Source: Streptomyces tsukubensis (GTDB lineage Bacteria > Actinomycetota > Actinomycetes > Streptomycetales > Streptomycetaceae). Taken from it: a stretch of DNA of 64,000 nucleotides. A program made the translations under genes and the position numbers. The notes beneath the pieces were generated by a model. It was not told where the DNA came from. It saw nothing but the letters and a program-made list of their open reading frames with translations, and did no database searches. Position 1 is the stretch's first letter; every line of letters starts with the position of its first letter. The stretch covers positions 5,912,501 to 5,976,500 of the forward strand of contig NZ_CP020700.1 in NCBI RefSeq assembly GCF_003932715.1, written 5' to 3'. This document shows positions 37,048 to 46,483 of this stretch, one piece after another.

Positions 37048-38976
37048 ATGAGCAACCCCGCGCCGCCGCGCCGGGCGCCCGACGACCCCTGGCGCTCCGA
37101 GGGCACCCCGCCGACCCCGCCGCCCCGGCGGAAGATGCCCGGCGGCTGGTGGGGGCTGCTCGTCGCGGCGGCGGTGGTCTATCTCATCGCGAGCCTGGTG
37201 CTCTCGCAGTTCCGCAAGGGCGGCGAAGAGCCCACCGTCTCGTACACGGAATTCAGCAAACAGGTCACCGCGGGCAATATCTCCAAGATCTACTCCAAGG
37301 ACGAGGCGATCGAAGGAGAGCTCAAGAAGAAGGCCCCGGTCCCCGGCGGCGACGGCGACTACACCAAATTCAGGACCCAGCGGCCCGCCTTCGCCACCGA
37401 CGACCTCTGGGGCGAGCTGACCGGGCGGGGCGTCACGGTCACCGCCGAGCCGGTCGTCCAGAAGACCAGCATCTGGTCCTCCCTGCTCTTCGCCTTCCTC
37501 CCGATCCTGCTCCTCATCGCCGTCTGGGTGTTCGCGGCCCGGCGGATGGGCGCGGCCCTCGGCGGCGGTGGCGGGCTCCTCGGCCGCAAGGAGCCTCCCA
37601 AACCCGTCGAGCTGCTCCCCGGCAAGAAGCGCACCACCTTCGCCGACGTGGCCGGTATCGACGAGGTCGAGGGCGAGCTCAACGATGTCGTCGACTTCCT
37701 CAAGAACCCCGGGGCCTACCGCCGGATGGGCGCCCGGATGCCCGGCGGCGTCCTGCTGGCGGGACCGCCCGGCACCGGCAAGACCCTGCTCGCCAGGGCC
37801 GTCGCCGGAGAAGCCGGGGTGCCCTTCTTCTCCGCCTCCGCCTCCGAGTTCATCGAGATGATCGTCGGAGTGGGCGCCGGACGCGTCCGGGAGCTGTTCT
37901 CCGAAGCCCGCAAGGTCGCCCCCGCGATCGTCTTCATCGACGAGATCGACACCATCGGCCGGGTCCGCGGCGGCGGCGCCGGACTCGGCGGCCACGACGA
38001 ACGCGAACAGACCCTCAACCAGATCCTCACCGAGATGGACGGCTTCACCGGATCGGAGGGGGTGGTCGTGCTGGCCGCCACCAACCGCGCCGACGTCCTT
38101 GACCCGGCCCTCACCAGACCCGGCCGCTTCGACCGGATCGTCCAGGTCTCCCCGCCCGACCGGCCCGGCCGCGAAGCCATCCTCACCATCCACACCCGGG
38201 AGATCCCGCTCGCCCCCGATGTCGACCTCACCCGGATCGCCGCCGCCACCCCCGGAATGACCGGGGCCGATCTCGCCAATCTCGCCAACGAGGCGGCGCT
38301 CCTCGCCGTCAAGCGCCGCGAGGACGCCGTCACCCAGTCCGATCTGACCACGGCGCTGGAGAAGGTCCAGCTCGGCGCCGAACGGCCACTGGTGCTGAGC
38401 GCGGAGGACCGGCGGCGCACGGCGTACCACGAGAGCGGCCACGCCCTCCTCGGGATGCTCCAGCCCGGGGCCGACCCGGTCCGCAAGGTGACGATCGTGC
38501 CCCGCGGCCGGGCCCTGGGTGTCACGCTCTCCACCCCGGAGGCCGACAAGTACGCGTACACCGAGGAGTATCTGCGCGGCCGCATCATCGGAGCGCTCGG
38601 CGGAATGGCCGCCGAACAGCTCGTCTACGGGGTGGTGACCACCGGCGCCGAGAGCGATCTGGAGCAGGTCACGGGCCTGGCGAGAGGCATGGTCGGCCGC
38701 TGGGGGATGAGCGAACGGGTGGGGCGGCTGACCGCGGTCCCCGGCGATGCCCAGGTGCCGTACGGACTCTCCGCCGCGCCCGCCACCCTGGACTCGGTCG
38801 ACCACGAGATGCGGCGGATCGTGGACGAGTGCTACGAGGAGGCCTCGCGGCTGCTGCGGGAGAACCGCCACCGGCTGGACGCGCTGGCGCAGGCCCTGCT
38901 GGAGCACGAGACGCTGGAGGAGGAAGCGGCCTACCGGGCCGCGGGGATCCCCCGGCTCGCCAAGAGCGACGGCTGA
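37048..38976 (+). CDS. ftsH: FtsH-family membrane AAA+ zinc metalloprotease, variant paralogue
   Basis: 642 residues: N-terminal helix (about 33-52), a periplasm-side domain, a second helix (about 150-172), AAA+ domain and M41 protease. Walker A is GPPGTGKT (239-246), Walker [12 protein letters not shown], and the SRH region [12 protein letters not shown]. The protease site is HESGH (461-465) with Asp537 (in AESDLEQVT) as third zinc ligand. Two changes stand out: the pore loop reads Met-Ile-Val-Gly (271-274) where FtsH normally has Met-Phe-Val-Gly, and HESGH replaces the usual HEAGH. The other FtsH expected in Streptomyces is not in this window. Substrates unknown. Confidence 0.93.
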   Translation: MSNPAPPRRAPDDPWRSEGTPPTPPPRRKMPGGWWGLLVAAAVVYLIASLVLSQFRKGGEEPTVSYTEFSKQVTAGNISKIYSKDEAIEGELKKKAPVPGGDGDYTKFRTQRPAFATDDLWGELTGRGVTVTAEPVVQKTSIWSSLLFAFLPILLLIAVWVFAARRMGAALGGGGGLLGRKEPPKPVELLPGKKRTTFADVAGIDEVEGELNDVVDFLKNPGAYRRMGARMPGGVLLAGPPGTGKTLLARAVAGEAGVPFFSASASEFIEMIVGVGAGRVRELFSEARKVAPAIVFIDEIDTIGRVRGGGAGLGGHDEREQTLNQILTEMDGFTGSEGVVVLAATNRADVLDPALTRPGRFDRIVQVSPPDRPGREAILTIHTREIPLAPDVDLTRIAAATPGMTGADLANLANEAALLAVKRREDAVTQSDLTTALEKVQLGAERPLVLSAEDRRRTAYHESGHALLGMLQPGADPVRKVTIVPRGRALGVTLSTPEADKYAYTEEYLRGRIIGALGGMAAEQLVYGVVTTGAESDLEQVTGLARGMVGRWGMSERVGRLTAVPGDAQVPYGLSAAPATLDSVDHEMRRIVDECYEEASRLLRENRHRLDALAQALLEHETLEEEAAYRAAGIPRLAKSDG

Positions 38977-39571
38977 GCGGCATCCCCACCCGCGCCTGTA
39001 CCCGCCGCCGGGTGTCGCGGACCGTACCGGAGCCGTACACAGGGCGTACACAGGCCGTCCATGGCGCGGAAACAGCCGGGACACCGGGGAGAAACGGGAA
39101 AAGGGCCTTTTCGGGCGGGCCGTTTCGGTACGGTGTCCGGAGTCCGGACGCCGAGCCGGGAACCCAGCCGGACCTGCGGGCGCGGCCGGGAGCCGGCGGC
39201 GGCCGATCCGGACCGGCGTGCGACCGCTCCACGGCGCCCCCGGAACCGCCCGGCGCCCGCCGGATGCCCCCCGGTTCGCAGGCGCAGGCCGGGCGCATCC
39301 GGCGAGCGCCCGGAGGCCCCGGAGCGCCGAGAGCGCCTGCGGGAGTCCGGGGGAGCCCGGCGCGCGAGCCGTGGGGCGATGTTTCGCACCAGTTCGGCAT
39401 GTACCGCCGTACGAGGTGCTACGTACCACCTTGATGCCCACTGGGAGCCTTCTCCGCAGATCGGCGTACCCGCCCTCGTCGGGACGCATCAATGCCAACT
39501 GACGGGTACGTGCAAAATATTTGGGATGCCCCGTAATGGAACCGTGGGCCGCCCAGGCTCGTTATCACGAC
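38977..39571. other. 595-bp intergenic region after ftsH
   Basis: No credible gene; all frames here are Arg/Pro/Gly shadows. A nested inverted repeat at 39091-39126 (GAAACGG...CCGTTTC around GAAAAGG...CCTTTTC) may end ftsH transcripts. The last 150 bp (39420-39570) is less GC-rich, includes TGCAAAATATTTGG, and is the likely promoter of the next gene. Confidence 0.45.
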
Positions 39572-40165
39572 GTGAGCACGACACCACCTGTTCTCGCCGC
39601 AGAGCTGGCACAGGCATGGGCCGACATTCAACGGCACCACGCCGAGCTGCCGGATCTCGCCGCGCCAGAGTCCCTGATCGGAGAGTCGTCGTCCGCCTGC
39701 GGCGGCGAGCTGTCCTTCGAGCGACTGCTCCACGAGGCAGTCCACGGCATCGCCGCCGCACGAGGTGTCCGCGACACCTCCCGCGCCGGCCGCTACCACA
39801 ACCGCAGATTCCTGGCGATCGCCGAGGAGATGGGCCTCGACCACGCCGACGAGCCGCATCCCAGCAGCGGCTTCTCGCTGGTCGTGCTCAGCCCGGAGGC
39901 CAAGAGGCGGTACCGCCCCACGATCGAACGGCTGCAGCGCGCCCTCAAGGCGCACACCGTCGCCACGGCGTCCGACACCAAACGCTCCTTCCGCGGACCG
40001 GCCGCCCGGCACGGCTCCTCGGGCGGCGGCGTCCGGGTGAAGGCCGTCTGCGACTGCGGCCGCAACGTCCGGGTCGTCCCCTCGGTCCTCGCCCAGGCGC
40101 CCATCGTCTGCGGCGGCTGCGGCAAACCCTTCCGTATCCCCGAACCGGTCGCCGCGGCGAGCTGA
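39572..40165 (+). CDS. SprT-like putative zinc metalloprotease with C-terminal zinc ribbon
   Basis: 197 residues. The zincin motif HEAVH (54-58) is followed by YHNRRF with His76, the HExxH...H-x3-F layout of SprT/Spartan-type proteases. After a helical linker comes a zinc ribbon with Cys160/Cys162 and Cys180/Cys183 (CDCGRN and CGGCGKPF). There is no signal peptide or membrane helix, so it acts in the cytoplasm. SprT relatives degrade proteins crosslinked to DNA in eukaryotes; bacterial ones are poorly known. GTG 39572 is used although no ribosome site is clear; ATG 39536 or 39521 are alternatives and a leaderless mRNA is possible. Confidence 0.72.
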   Translation: MSTTPPVLAAELAQAWADIQRHHAELPDLAAPESLIGESSSACGGELSFERLLHEAVHGIAAARGVRDTSRAGRYHNRRFLAIAEEMGLDHADEPHPSSGFSLVVLSPEAKRRYRPTIERLQRALKAHTVATASDTKRSFRGPAARHGSSGGGVRVKAVCDCGRNVRVVPSVLAQAPIVCGGCGKPFRIPEPVAAAS

Positions 40166-40370
40166 CCCCGGCCCGGCCGCCTGACGGGGGCGGCGCAGGT
40201 CCGGGGGGCAGCGCGTCATCGGCGTGTGGCACAATGGCAAGCTGTACTCGACGGCCGCACAGGACCCCTCTCTCCTCCGGCTGACGCGTCCATCGGGCAC
40301 CCCGAGTACCGCAACCCCACGTGGCATCCCGTTGTGCCCAACCACGTCAAGACCAGGAGACACCACTTCC

Positions 40371-40808
40371 GTGGCAGTCAAGATCAAGCTGAAGCGTCTC
40401 GGTAAGATCCGTTCGCCTCACTACCGCATCGTCGTCGCCGACTCCCGTACCCGCCGTGACGGCCGGGCCATCGAGGAGATCGGCCTGTACCACCCGGTGC
40501 AGAACCCCTCGCGCATCGAGGTCGACTCGGACCGCGCCCAGTACTGGCTTTCCGTCGGCGCCCAGCCGACCGAGCCGGTTCTCGCGATCCTGAAGCTCAC
40601 CGGCGACTGGCAGAAGCACAAGGGCCTGCCGGCCCCGGCGCCGCTGCTGGTGGCCGAGCCGAAGGCCGACAAGCGCGCCGCGTTCGACGAGTTCGCCAAG
40701 ACTCTGGAGGACGGCGAGCCCAAGGGCGAGGCCATCACCCAGAAGGCCAAGAAGTCCGACAAGAAGGCGGACGAGGCGGCTGACGCTGCCGAGTCGACCG
40801 AGGCCTGA
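40371..40808 (+). CDS. rpsP: 30S ribosomal protein S16
   Basis: 145 residues. The first 85 are classic S16 ([46 protein letters not shown]). A Lys/Glu/Ala-rich tail of about 50 residues is the usual actinobacterial extension. GTG 40371 follows AGGAGA by 10 bases. It starts the conserved run rpsP-khpA-rimM-trmD-rplS; khpA follows after 2 bp. Confidence 0.97.
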   Translation: MAVKIKLKRLGKIRSPHYRIVVADSRTRRDGRAIEEIGLYHPVQNPSRIEVDSDRAQYWLSVGAQPTEPVLAILKLTGDWQKHKGLPAPAPLLVAEPKADKRAAFDEFAKTLEDGEPKGEAITQKAKKSDKKADEAADAAESTEA

Positions 40809-40810
40809 GC

Positions 40811-41050
40811 ATGCTCGAGGAGGCTCTTGAGCACCTCGTCAAGGGCATCGTCGACAACCCCGACGATGTCCAGGTCGCCTCGCGCAACCTGCGTCGCGGG
40901 CGCGTTCTCGAAGTCCGGGTCCACCCCGACGACCTCGGTAAGGTGATCGGCCGCAACGGCCGCACCGCGCGCGCTCTGCGCACCGTCGTGGGCGCCATCG
41001 GCGGCCGTGGTATCCGCGTCGACCTTGTCGACGTGGACCAGGTTCGCTGA
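40811..41050 (+). CDS. khpA: KH-domain RNA-binding protein KhpA
   Basis: 79 residues forming a single KH domain: EEALEHLVKGIVDNPDDVQV, then VIGRNGRTARALRTVV with the GxxG loop (Gly-Arg-Asn-Gly) that grips RNA. It sits between rpsP and rimM in most Gram-positive genomes and in firmicutes pairs with KhpB to bind small RNAs and mRNAs. Start 2 bp after the rpsP stop. Confidence 0.93.
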   Translation: MLEEALEHLVKGIVDNPDDVQVASRNLRRGRVLEVRVHPDDLGKVIGRNGRTARALRTVVGAIGGRGIRVDLVDVDQVR

Positions 41051-41063
41051 ACAAGAGCAGTAC

Positions 41064-41108
41064 CGGCTCGGGCCGGGGGAGGGCCACCACCTCCCCCGGC
41101 CCGAGCCG
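41064..41108 (+). terminator. Very stable hairpin between khpA and rimM
   Basis: A perfect 18-bp stem (41064-41081 with 41091-41108) and 9-nt loop, 14 bp after khpA. It likely ends or dampens transcription from rpsP-khpA before rimM, or it marks an RNase III processing site. Confidence 0.65.
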
Positions 41109-41259
41109 TCTCGGTGTCCGGGGCCGTACCGCAGGCCGTCCGGCGGACCGGCCCCGGCGGCCGTAGCGTCGGTACCGCGGCGCTCCGGCGCCCGCCCGGC
41201 CGGGCCGGAGGCGGATCCCCGGACCCGACCCGGGTCTCAACCACAGGAGAGGCAACGAA

Positions 41260-41859
41260 GTGCATCTGGTAGTCGCCCGGATCGGCCGTGCCCACGGCAT
41301 CCGGGGCGAGGTCACCGTCGAGGTGCGGACGGACGAGCCCGAGCTGCGGCTCGGCCCCGGAGCCGTACTGGCCACCGATCCGGCGAGCACGGGCCCGCTG
41401 ACCATCGAAACCGGACGGGTGCACAGCGGCAGGCTGCTGCTGCGCTTCGCGGGAGTGAACGACCGCAACGGCGCCGAGGCCCTCCGCAACACCCTGCTCA
41501 TCGCGGACGTGGACCCGGAAGAGACCCCCGAGGACCCCGACGAGTACTACGACCACCAGCTCGTCGACCTCGACGTCGTCCTCACCGACGGAACCCCCGT
41601 CGGCCGGATCACCGAGATCAGCCATCTGCCCTCGCAGGACCTGTTCATCGTGGAGCGGCCCGACGGCGACGAGGTGATGATCCCCTTCGTCGAGGAGATC
41701 GTGACCACCATCGACCTCGGTGAACAGCGCATCGTCGTCGACCCGCCGCCCGGCCTCCTCGACGACCGCGCGGAAATCGCCTCGGCCCGCGAAGCCGAGG
41801 CTGCCCCGGCCGGCGGCCCCGACGGTCACGGTCAGGGGCCCGCGAAGGACGGCGCCTGA
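41260..41859 (+). CDS. rimM: Ribosome maturation factor RimM
   Basis: A 199-residue 16S processing factor that helps assemble the 30S head with S19. The N-terminal beta-barrel domain has [15 protein letters not shown]; the C-terminal PRC barrel has [12 protein letters not shown] and [15 protein letters not shown] tail of about 30 Ala/Gly-rich residues follows. GTG 41260 has AGGAGAGG upstream. It overlaps trmD by one base (TGATG). Confidence 0.96.
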   Translation: MHLVVARIGRAHGIRGEVTVEVRTDEPELRLGPGAVLATDPASTGPLTIETGRVHSGRLLLRFAGVNDRNGAEALRNTLLIADVDPEETPEDPDEYYDHQLVDLDVVLTDGTPVGRITEISHLPSQDLFIVERPDGDEVMIPFVEEIVTTIDLGEQRIVVDPPPGLLDDRAEIASAREAEAAPAGGPDGHGQGPAKDGA

Positions 41860-42680
41860 TGCGGCTCGACGTCGTCACGATCTTCCCCGAGTACCTGGAA
41901 CCGCTGGACGTCTCCCTCGTCGGCAAGGCGCGCGCCCGCGGCCGGCTCGACGTCCACGTCCACGACCTGCGCCACTGGACGTACGACCGGCACAACACGG
42001 TCGACGACACCCCCTACGGCGGCGGCCCCGGCATGGTCATGAAGACCGAGCCGTGGGGCGAGGCACTCGACTCCGCGCTCGCCGACGGCTACGAGGCCGG
42101 GGCCCACGACCCCGTCCTCGTCGTCCCCACCCCCAGCGGCCGCCCCTTCACCCAGCAGACCGCCGTCGCCCTCGCCCGGCAGCCCTGGCTGATCTTCACC
42201 CCGGCCCGCTACGAGGGCATCGACCGCCGGGTCACGGACGAGTACGCCACCCGGATGCCGGTCCACGAGGTCTCCATCGGTGACTACGTCCTCGCGGGCG
42301 GCGAGGCCGCGGTCCTGGTGATCACCGAGGCGGTGGCCCGGCTGCTCCCCGGCGTCCTCGGCAACGCCGAATCCCACCGGGACGACTCCTTCGCGCCCGG
42401 CGCCATGGCCAACCTGCTGGAGGGGCCCGTCTACACCAAGCCCCCGGTCTGGCGCGGCCGGGCCGTCCCCGAGGTGCTGACGGGCGGCCACCACGGCAAG
42501 GTCGCCCGCTGGCGCCGCGACGAGGCGCTGCGCCGTACCGCCGCCCACCGGCCCGATCTGCTGGAGCGCTGCGATCCGGCGGAGTTCGACCGCAAGGACC
42601 GCGAGATCCTCTCCCTGCTGGGCTGGGCGCCCGAGCCCGACGGCCGATTTTGGCGCGGGCCGGAGGCCGTGGAAGAATAG
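41859..42680 (+). CDS. trmD: tRNA (guanine37-N1)-methyltransferase
   Basis: A 273-residue SPOUT-class methyltransferase that makes m1G37 in tRNAs, preventing frameshifts at Pro, Leu and Arg codons. The start [12 protein letters not shown], the trefoil-knot segments DDTPYGGGPGMVM, ARYEGIDRRV and SIGDYVLAGGEAA, and the C-terminal HDxxFAPG-like block are present. It is coupled to rimM by a TGATG overlap and followed by rplS after 128 bp. Confidence 0.97.
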   Translation: MRLDVVTIFPEYLEPLDVSLVGKARARGRLDVHVHDLRHWTYDRHNTVDDTPYGGGPGMVMKTEPWGEALDSALADGYEAGAHDPVLVVPTPSGRPFTQQTAVALARQPWLIFTPARYEGIDRRVTDEYATRMPVHEVSIGDYVLAGGEAAVLVITEAVARLLPGVLGNAESHRDDSFAPGAMANLLEGPVYTKPPVWRGRAVPEVLTGGHHGKVARWRRDEALRRTAAHRPDLLERCDPAEFDRKDREILSLLGWAPEPDGRFWRGPEAVEE

Positions 42681-42808
42681 GCCGCTGCCGTACGTCCGGC
42701 GTGCGCCCCTGCCACAGGGGGACACGACGCCCGCTCCGACGGGACGGCCCCTGAACTCATCCCTCTCCCGCCGATGACCTGTGGCATCGGTGAAGAAAGC
42801 AGACGAAC

Positions 42809-43159
42809 ATGTCGCACGTGCTCGACGCCGTCAACGCCGCTTCCCTGCGGTCCGACGTCCCCGCCTTCCGTCCCGGTGACACCGTGAACGTCCACGTTCG
42901 CGTCATCGAGGGCAACCGCTCCCGTATCCAGCAGTTCAAGGGTGTCGTCATCCGCCGTCAGGGCGCCGGCGTCAGCGAGACCTTCACGGTCCGCAAGGTG
43001 TCCTTCTCCGTCGGTGTCGAGCGGACCTTCCCGGTCCACAGCCCGATCTTCGAGAAGATCGAGCTGGTCACCCGCGGTGACGTCCGCCGCGCCAAGCTGT
43101 ACTACCTCCGTGAGCTGCGCGGCAAGGCCGCGAAGATCAAGGAGAAGCGCGACAACTGA
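42809..43159 (+). CDS. rplS: 50S ribosomal protein L19
   Basis: 116 residues, normal L19 length. Diagnostic blocks are [29 protein letters not shown] and [24 protein letters not shown] 42809 has AAAGCAGA upstream. It closes the rpsP-to-rplS ribosome cluster and is followed by a hairpin, then by sipW. Confidence 0.97.
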   Translation: MSHVLDAVNAASLRSDVPAFRPGDTVNVHVRVIEGNRSRIQQFKGVVIRRQGAGVSETFTVRKVSFSVGVERTFPVHSPIFEKIELVTRGDVRRAKLYYLRELRGKAAKIKEKRDN

Positions 43160-43165
43160 GCCGTC

Positions 43166-43196
43166 GGCCCGGCGGTCCCCGAGGGACCGGTGGGCC
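43166..43196 (+). terminator. Hairpin terminator after rplS
   Basis: A 14-position stem (43166-43179 with 43183-43196) with one wobble and one mismatch and a 3-nt loop, 6 bp after the rplS stop. It separates the ribosomal genes from the signal peptidase cluster. Confidence 0.55.
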
Positions 43197-43248
43197 GGGG
43201 CTCACGCCTCGCAGGGGTCCATAGCGCGGCCGGATAGGCTCGTCCGCG

Positions 43249-44193
43249 ATGGACACCGAGAACACACGCACGGAGCGCGACCGCTCTTCCGCAACCGACC
43301 GCCCGGACCCCGTCCCGGCGGCGGAGCCCGGCACTGCCGCCGGGACCGTGGAAGAGGGGCCGCGCTCCAGGCGTTTTCCGGGGCTTGCGCGGGTAGCGGG
43401 ACTGCTGGGCGGCACCTGGCGCCGGTCGGCGCTGCTGGCGGTCGTCTGTCTGGGGGCCGTCCTGCTGGTCAGCCGGTTTGTGGTGCAGCCGTTCCACATC
43501 CCCAGCGGTTCCATGGAGCCGACGCTGCGGACCGGGGACCGGGTGCTGGTGAACAAGCTGGTGTACGGACCGGACGCGGAACCGGAACGAGGCGATCTGA
43601 TCGTCTTCGACGGTACGGGGTCGTTCGTACGGGAGGGAGCGGCGGCCAACCCGGTCCAGGAGGCGGTCCGCGGCGCGTTCGCGGCCGTGGGGCTCGCCGA
43701 GCCCGCCGAGACCGACTTCGTGAAGCGGGTGATCGGCGTGGGGGGCGACCGGGTGGTCTGCTGCGACAAGGAGGGCCGGATCACGGTGAACGGCACCGCG
43801 CTCGACGAGCGCTATCTGCACCCCGGTGACGCGCCTTCCGATGTGGCCTTCGACATCGTCGTCCGCCCGGGCACCCTGTGGGTCATGGGCGACCATCGGA
43901 GCGACTCCCGCGACTCCCGCGACCATCTGGGCGACCCCGGCGGCGGCATGGTGCCGGTGGAGAACGTGATCGGGCGGGCCGACTGGATCGCATGGCCCGC
44001 CGGGCGCTGGGGCTCCCTGGAGGGTACGGATGCCTTCGCCCGGGTCCCGGACGCGCCCGAGGGGTCCGCGCCCGACGCCCCGGGCAGCTGGAGCGGGGGC
44101 GGCCCCGCCCCCTCGACGGCACCGGGCTCACCGGGGGCGCCCGGAGTGCCGTCCCCCGGCGGGGGAGCCGCGGACGGACGGCCCCATGGGTAG
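43249..44193 (+). CDS. sipW: Type I signal peptidase, first of four (SipW-like)
   Basis: 314 residues; removes signal peptides of Sec and Tat substrates at the outer membrane face. One N-terminal membrane helix (about 60-78) is followed by the catalytic Ser88 in IPSGSME and general base Lys159 in DFVKRVIGVGGD, then the GDHRSDSRDSR box. The C-terminal 60 residues are Pro/Gly/Ala-rich with no second helix, which fits SipW, the member of the S. lividans set described as lacking the C-terminal anchor. The sipX start overlaps its last 8 bp. Confidence 0.9.
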   Translation: MDTENTRTERDRSSATDRPDPVPAAEPGTAAGTVEEGPRSRRFPGLARVAGLLGGTWRRSALLAVVCLGAVLLVSRFVVQPFHIPSGSMEPTLRTGDRVLVNKLVYGPDAEPERGDLIVFDGTGSFVREGAAANPVQEAVRGAFAAVGLAEPAETDFVKRVIGVGGDRVVCCDKEGRITVNGTALDERYLHPGDAPSDVAFDIVVRPGTLWVMGDHRSDSRDSRDHLGDPGGGMVPVENVIGRADWIAWPAGRWGSLEGTDAFARVPDAPEGSAPDAPGSWSGGGPAPSTAPGSPGAPGVPSPGGGAADGRPHG

Positions 44194-45214
44194 GCGGGGG
44201 CGGCCCCCCGGCCGGCGTACGGACGCCCCGCTGCCCACCGGAACCCGCCCCACCGACGGCTCGCCCGGCTCGCCCGCCCTGCCAGGCCCGTCCGGCATGC
44301 CCGCCCCGTCCGGCCGTGCCGAGCGCCGTCGGCTCGCCCGCAAGGTACGGCGCAGACGGCGGCGGTCGGCGCTGAAGGAGATCCCGCTGCTGGTCGGCGT
44401 GGCCCTGCTGATCGCGCTGGTGCTCAAGACCTTCCTCGTCCAGGCCTTCGTGATCCCCTCGGGGTCGATGGAACAGACGATCCGGATCGACGACCGGGTG
44501 CTGGTGGACAAGCTGACCCCGTGGTTCGGCTCCGAACCGGAGCGCGGGGACGTGGTCGTCTTCAAGGACCCCGGCGGCTGGCTCGCAAGCGATCAGGCGC
44601 TGCCCGGGAAGAAGGACGACCCGATCGTCGTCAAACAGATCAAACAAGGGCTCACCTTCATCGGACTGCTGCCGTCGGAGGGCGAGCAGGATCTGATCAA
44701 ACGGGTCGTCGCGATCGGTGGCGACACCGTGGCCTGCTGCGACAAGGACGGACGGGTCACCGTCAACGGCGTCCCGCTCATCGAGTCGTACATCAATCCG
44801 GGAAACGTTCCTTCGGCCCGTGCCTTCGAGGTGAAGGTGCCGAAGGGGCGGCTGTTCGTGATGGGGGACCACCGGGCGGACTCCGCGGACTCCCGGGCCC
44901 ATCTCGACGAGGAGGGGCAGGGCACGGTCGCGGTCGACGAGGTCGTCGGCCGGGCCGTGGTGATCGCCTGGCCCGTACGCCACTGGACCCGGCTCGACGG
45001 GCAGGAGGTCTACTCCTCCGTACCGAACGTACAGACGGACGAGGGGGCGGCCACAGGTCCGTCGCATACCCTGTCGTCCCAGGACCACAAAGGAATGGCC
45101 GTCCTCCCGAGCCCTGCGGAACTCTCGCTCGTTATGGGAGTGACGGGTCTGCTCGTCCTGCGGAGACTCCCGGGGCCTGCGGGTGGACGGTTCACACACA
45201 GACTGAGGAGTTGA
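44186..45214 (+). CDS. sipX: Type I signal peptidase, second of four (SipX-like)
   Basis: 342 residues. A basic, Pro-rich cytoplasmic N-terminus, a membrane helix (about 70-85, LLVGVALLIALVLKTFLV), catalytic Ser94 in IPSGSMEQT and Lys172 in LIKRVVAIGGD. A hydrophobic C-terminal stretch (LSLVMGVTGLLVL) provides the second anchor typical of Streptomyces Sip proteins. ATG 44186 overlaps sipW. A 56-bp stretch is almost identical to sipY (see findings). sipY starts 1 bp after its stop. Confidence 0.9.
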   Translation: MGRRGRPPGRRTDAPLPTGTRPTDGSPGSPALPGPSGMPAPSGRAERRRLARKVRRRRRRSALKEIPLLVGVALLIALVLKTFLVQAFVIPSGSMEQTIRIDDRVLVDKLTPWFGSEPERGDVVVFKDPGGWLASDQALPGKKDDPIVVKQIKQGLTFIGLLPSEGEQDLIKRVVAIGGDTVACCDKDGRVTVNGVPLIESYINPGNVPSARAFEVKVPKGRLFVMGDHRADSADSRAHLDEEGQGTVAVDEVVGRAVVIAWPVRHWTRLDGQEVYSSVPNVQTDEGAATGPSHTLSSQDHKGMAVLPSPAELSLVMGVTGLLVLRRLPGPAGGRFTHRLRS

Positions 45215-45215
45215 T

Positions 45216-46379
45216 GTGGGGGACGTGGCGGTCGGCGCGCGGTCCGGACACGAGCAGCCGGAGGACAGGCCCGAGGGCCCCGACGGGCCCCCCGGGGCCC
45301 CGGGAGCTGCCGGGTCCCCGGCTGCGTCGGCGTCCGCCGCGCCGCCGGTGGCCACGTCCTCCGTGGCCGCTTCGTTGAAGAGCGGCGACGGAGAGCAGGC
45401 GGCAGGCGGTGCGGGCGGACCCGGCGGGCCGCTCGGACCGGGCGCGCCGCGCGACGGCGGCTCGGGCGGCTCCGGCGGCGGTGCCTCCGTACCCCCGTCG
45501 TCGGACGGCTCCTCGTCCGGAGGCTCCTCCGGTACGGGTGAAGGCGAAGACGACGAGGACGAGACCCGCCCCCGCGCCCAGCGATCGTTCTGGAAGGAAC
45601 TGCCGATCCTGATCGGCATCGCCCTGGTGCTGGCCCTGCTGATCAAGACCTTCCTGGTCCAGGCGTTCTCCATCCCCTCGGACTCCATGCAGAACACCCT
45701 CCAGCGCGGTGACCGGGTGCTGGTGGACAAGCTGACCCCGTGGTTCGGCTCCGAGCCGGAGCGCGGCGAGGTCGTCGTCTTCCACGATCCGGGCGGCTGG
45801 CTGGAGGGCGAGCCCACGCCCGAGCCCAATGTGATGCAGAAGTTCCTCAGCTTCATCGGCCTGATGCCGTCGGCCGAGGAGAAGGACCTGATCAAGCGGA
45901 CGATCGCCATCGGCGGCGACACCGTGGAGTGCAAGAAGGGCGGGCCGGTCAAGGTCAACGGCGTCGCGCTCGACGAGCCGTACATCTTCCCCGGCGACAC
46001 CCCCTGCGACGACCAGCCCTTCGGTCCGCTGACGGTCCCCAAGGACAAGATCTGGGTGATGGGCGACCACCGCTCCAACTCCCGGGACTCCCGCTACCAC
46101 ACCGAGGACGTCAACGGCGGCTTCGTCCCGGTCGACAAGGTCGTCGGACGCGCCGTGGTGATCGCCTGGCCGCTGAACCGCTGGGCGACCCTGCCGATCC
46201 CCTCGACGTACGACCAGAAGGGCATCAACGAGCACGCCGCGGCCCTGATCAGCTCCTCCGCACCGGCGGCCATGGGCGCGCTCGGCGCCGTACCGCTGGT
46301 GCTGTGGCGCAGGCGCCGGCTGATCGCCCGCGAGACCGCGGCGCAGATCACCGCGGGAAGGACGCCGGAAGCCCCGTAA
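45216..46379 (+). CDS. sipY: Type I signal peptidase, third of four (SipY-like)
   Basis: 387 residues with a long low-complexity Gly/Ser/Pro N-terminus (about 120 residues). Then a membrane helix (LPILIGIALVLALLIKTFLV), catalytic Ser157 in IPSDSMQNT, Lys227 in LIKRTIAIGGD and a GDHRSNSRDSR box. A weak second hydrophobic segment near the C-terminus (AAMGALGAVPLVLW) is followed by a basic tail. In S. lividans SipY is the main secretion peptidase. GTG 45216 has GAGGAG 5 bases upstream. Confidence 0.9.
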   Translation: MGDVAVGARSGHEQPEDRPEGPDGPPGAPGAAGSPAASASAAPPVATSSVAASLKSGDGEQAAGGAGGPGGPLGPGAPRDGGSGGSGGGASVPPSSDGSSSGGSSGTGEGEDDEDETRPRAQRSFWKELPILIGIALVLALLIKTFLVQAFSIPSDSMQNTLQRGDRVLVDKLTPWFGSEPERGEVVVFHDPGGWLEGEPTPEPNVMQKFLSFIGLMPSAEEKDLIKRTIAIGGDTVECKKGGPVKVNGVALDEPYIFPGDTPCDDQPFGPLTVPKDKIWVMGDHRSNSRDSRYHTEDVNGGFVPVDKVVGRAVVIAWPLNRWATLPIPSTYDQKGINEHAAALISSSAPAAMGALGAVPLVLWRRRRLIARETAAQITAGRTPEAP

Positions 46380-46483
46380 GGGGGCCGCAGCCCGGGATAC
46401 CGCCCGATAGGGTGCCGTCCCGGGGCAGGGCGCGCGGGATCGCCGCGCGCCCGGACGCCCCCGCGAGCCGGGGGAGCGCTGGG

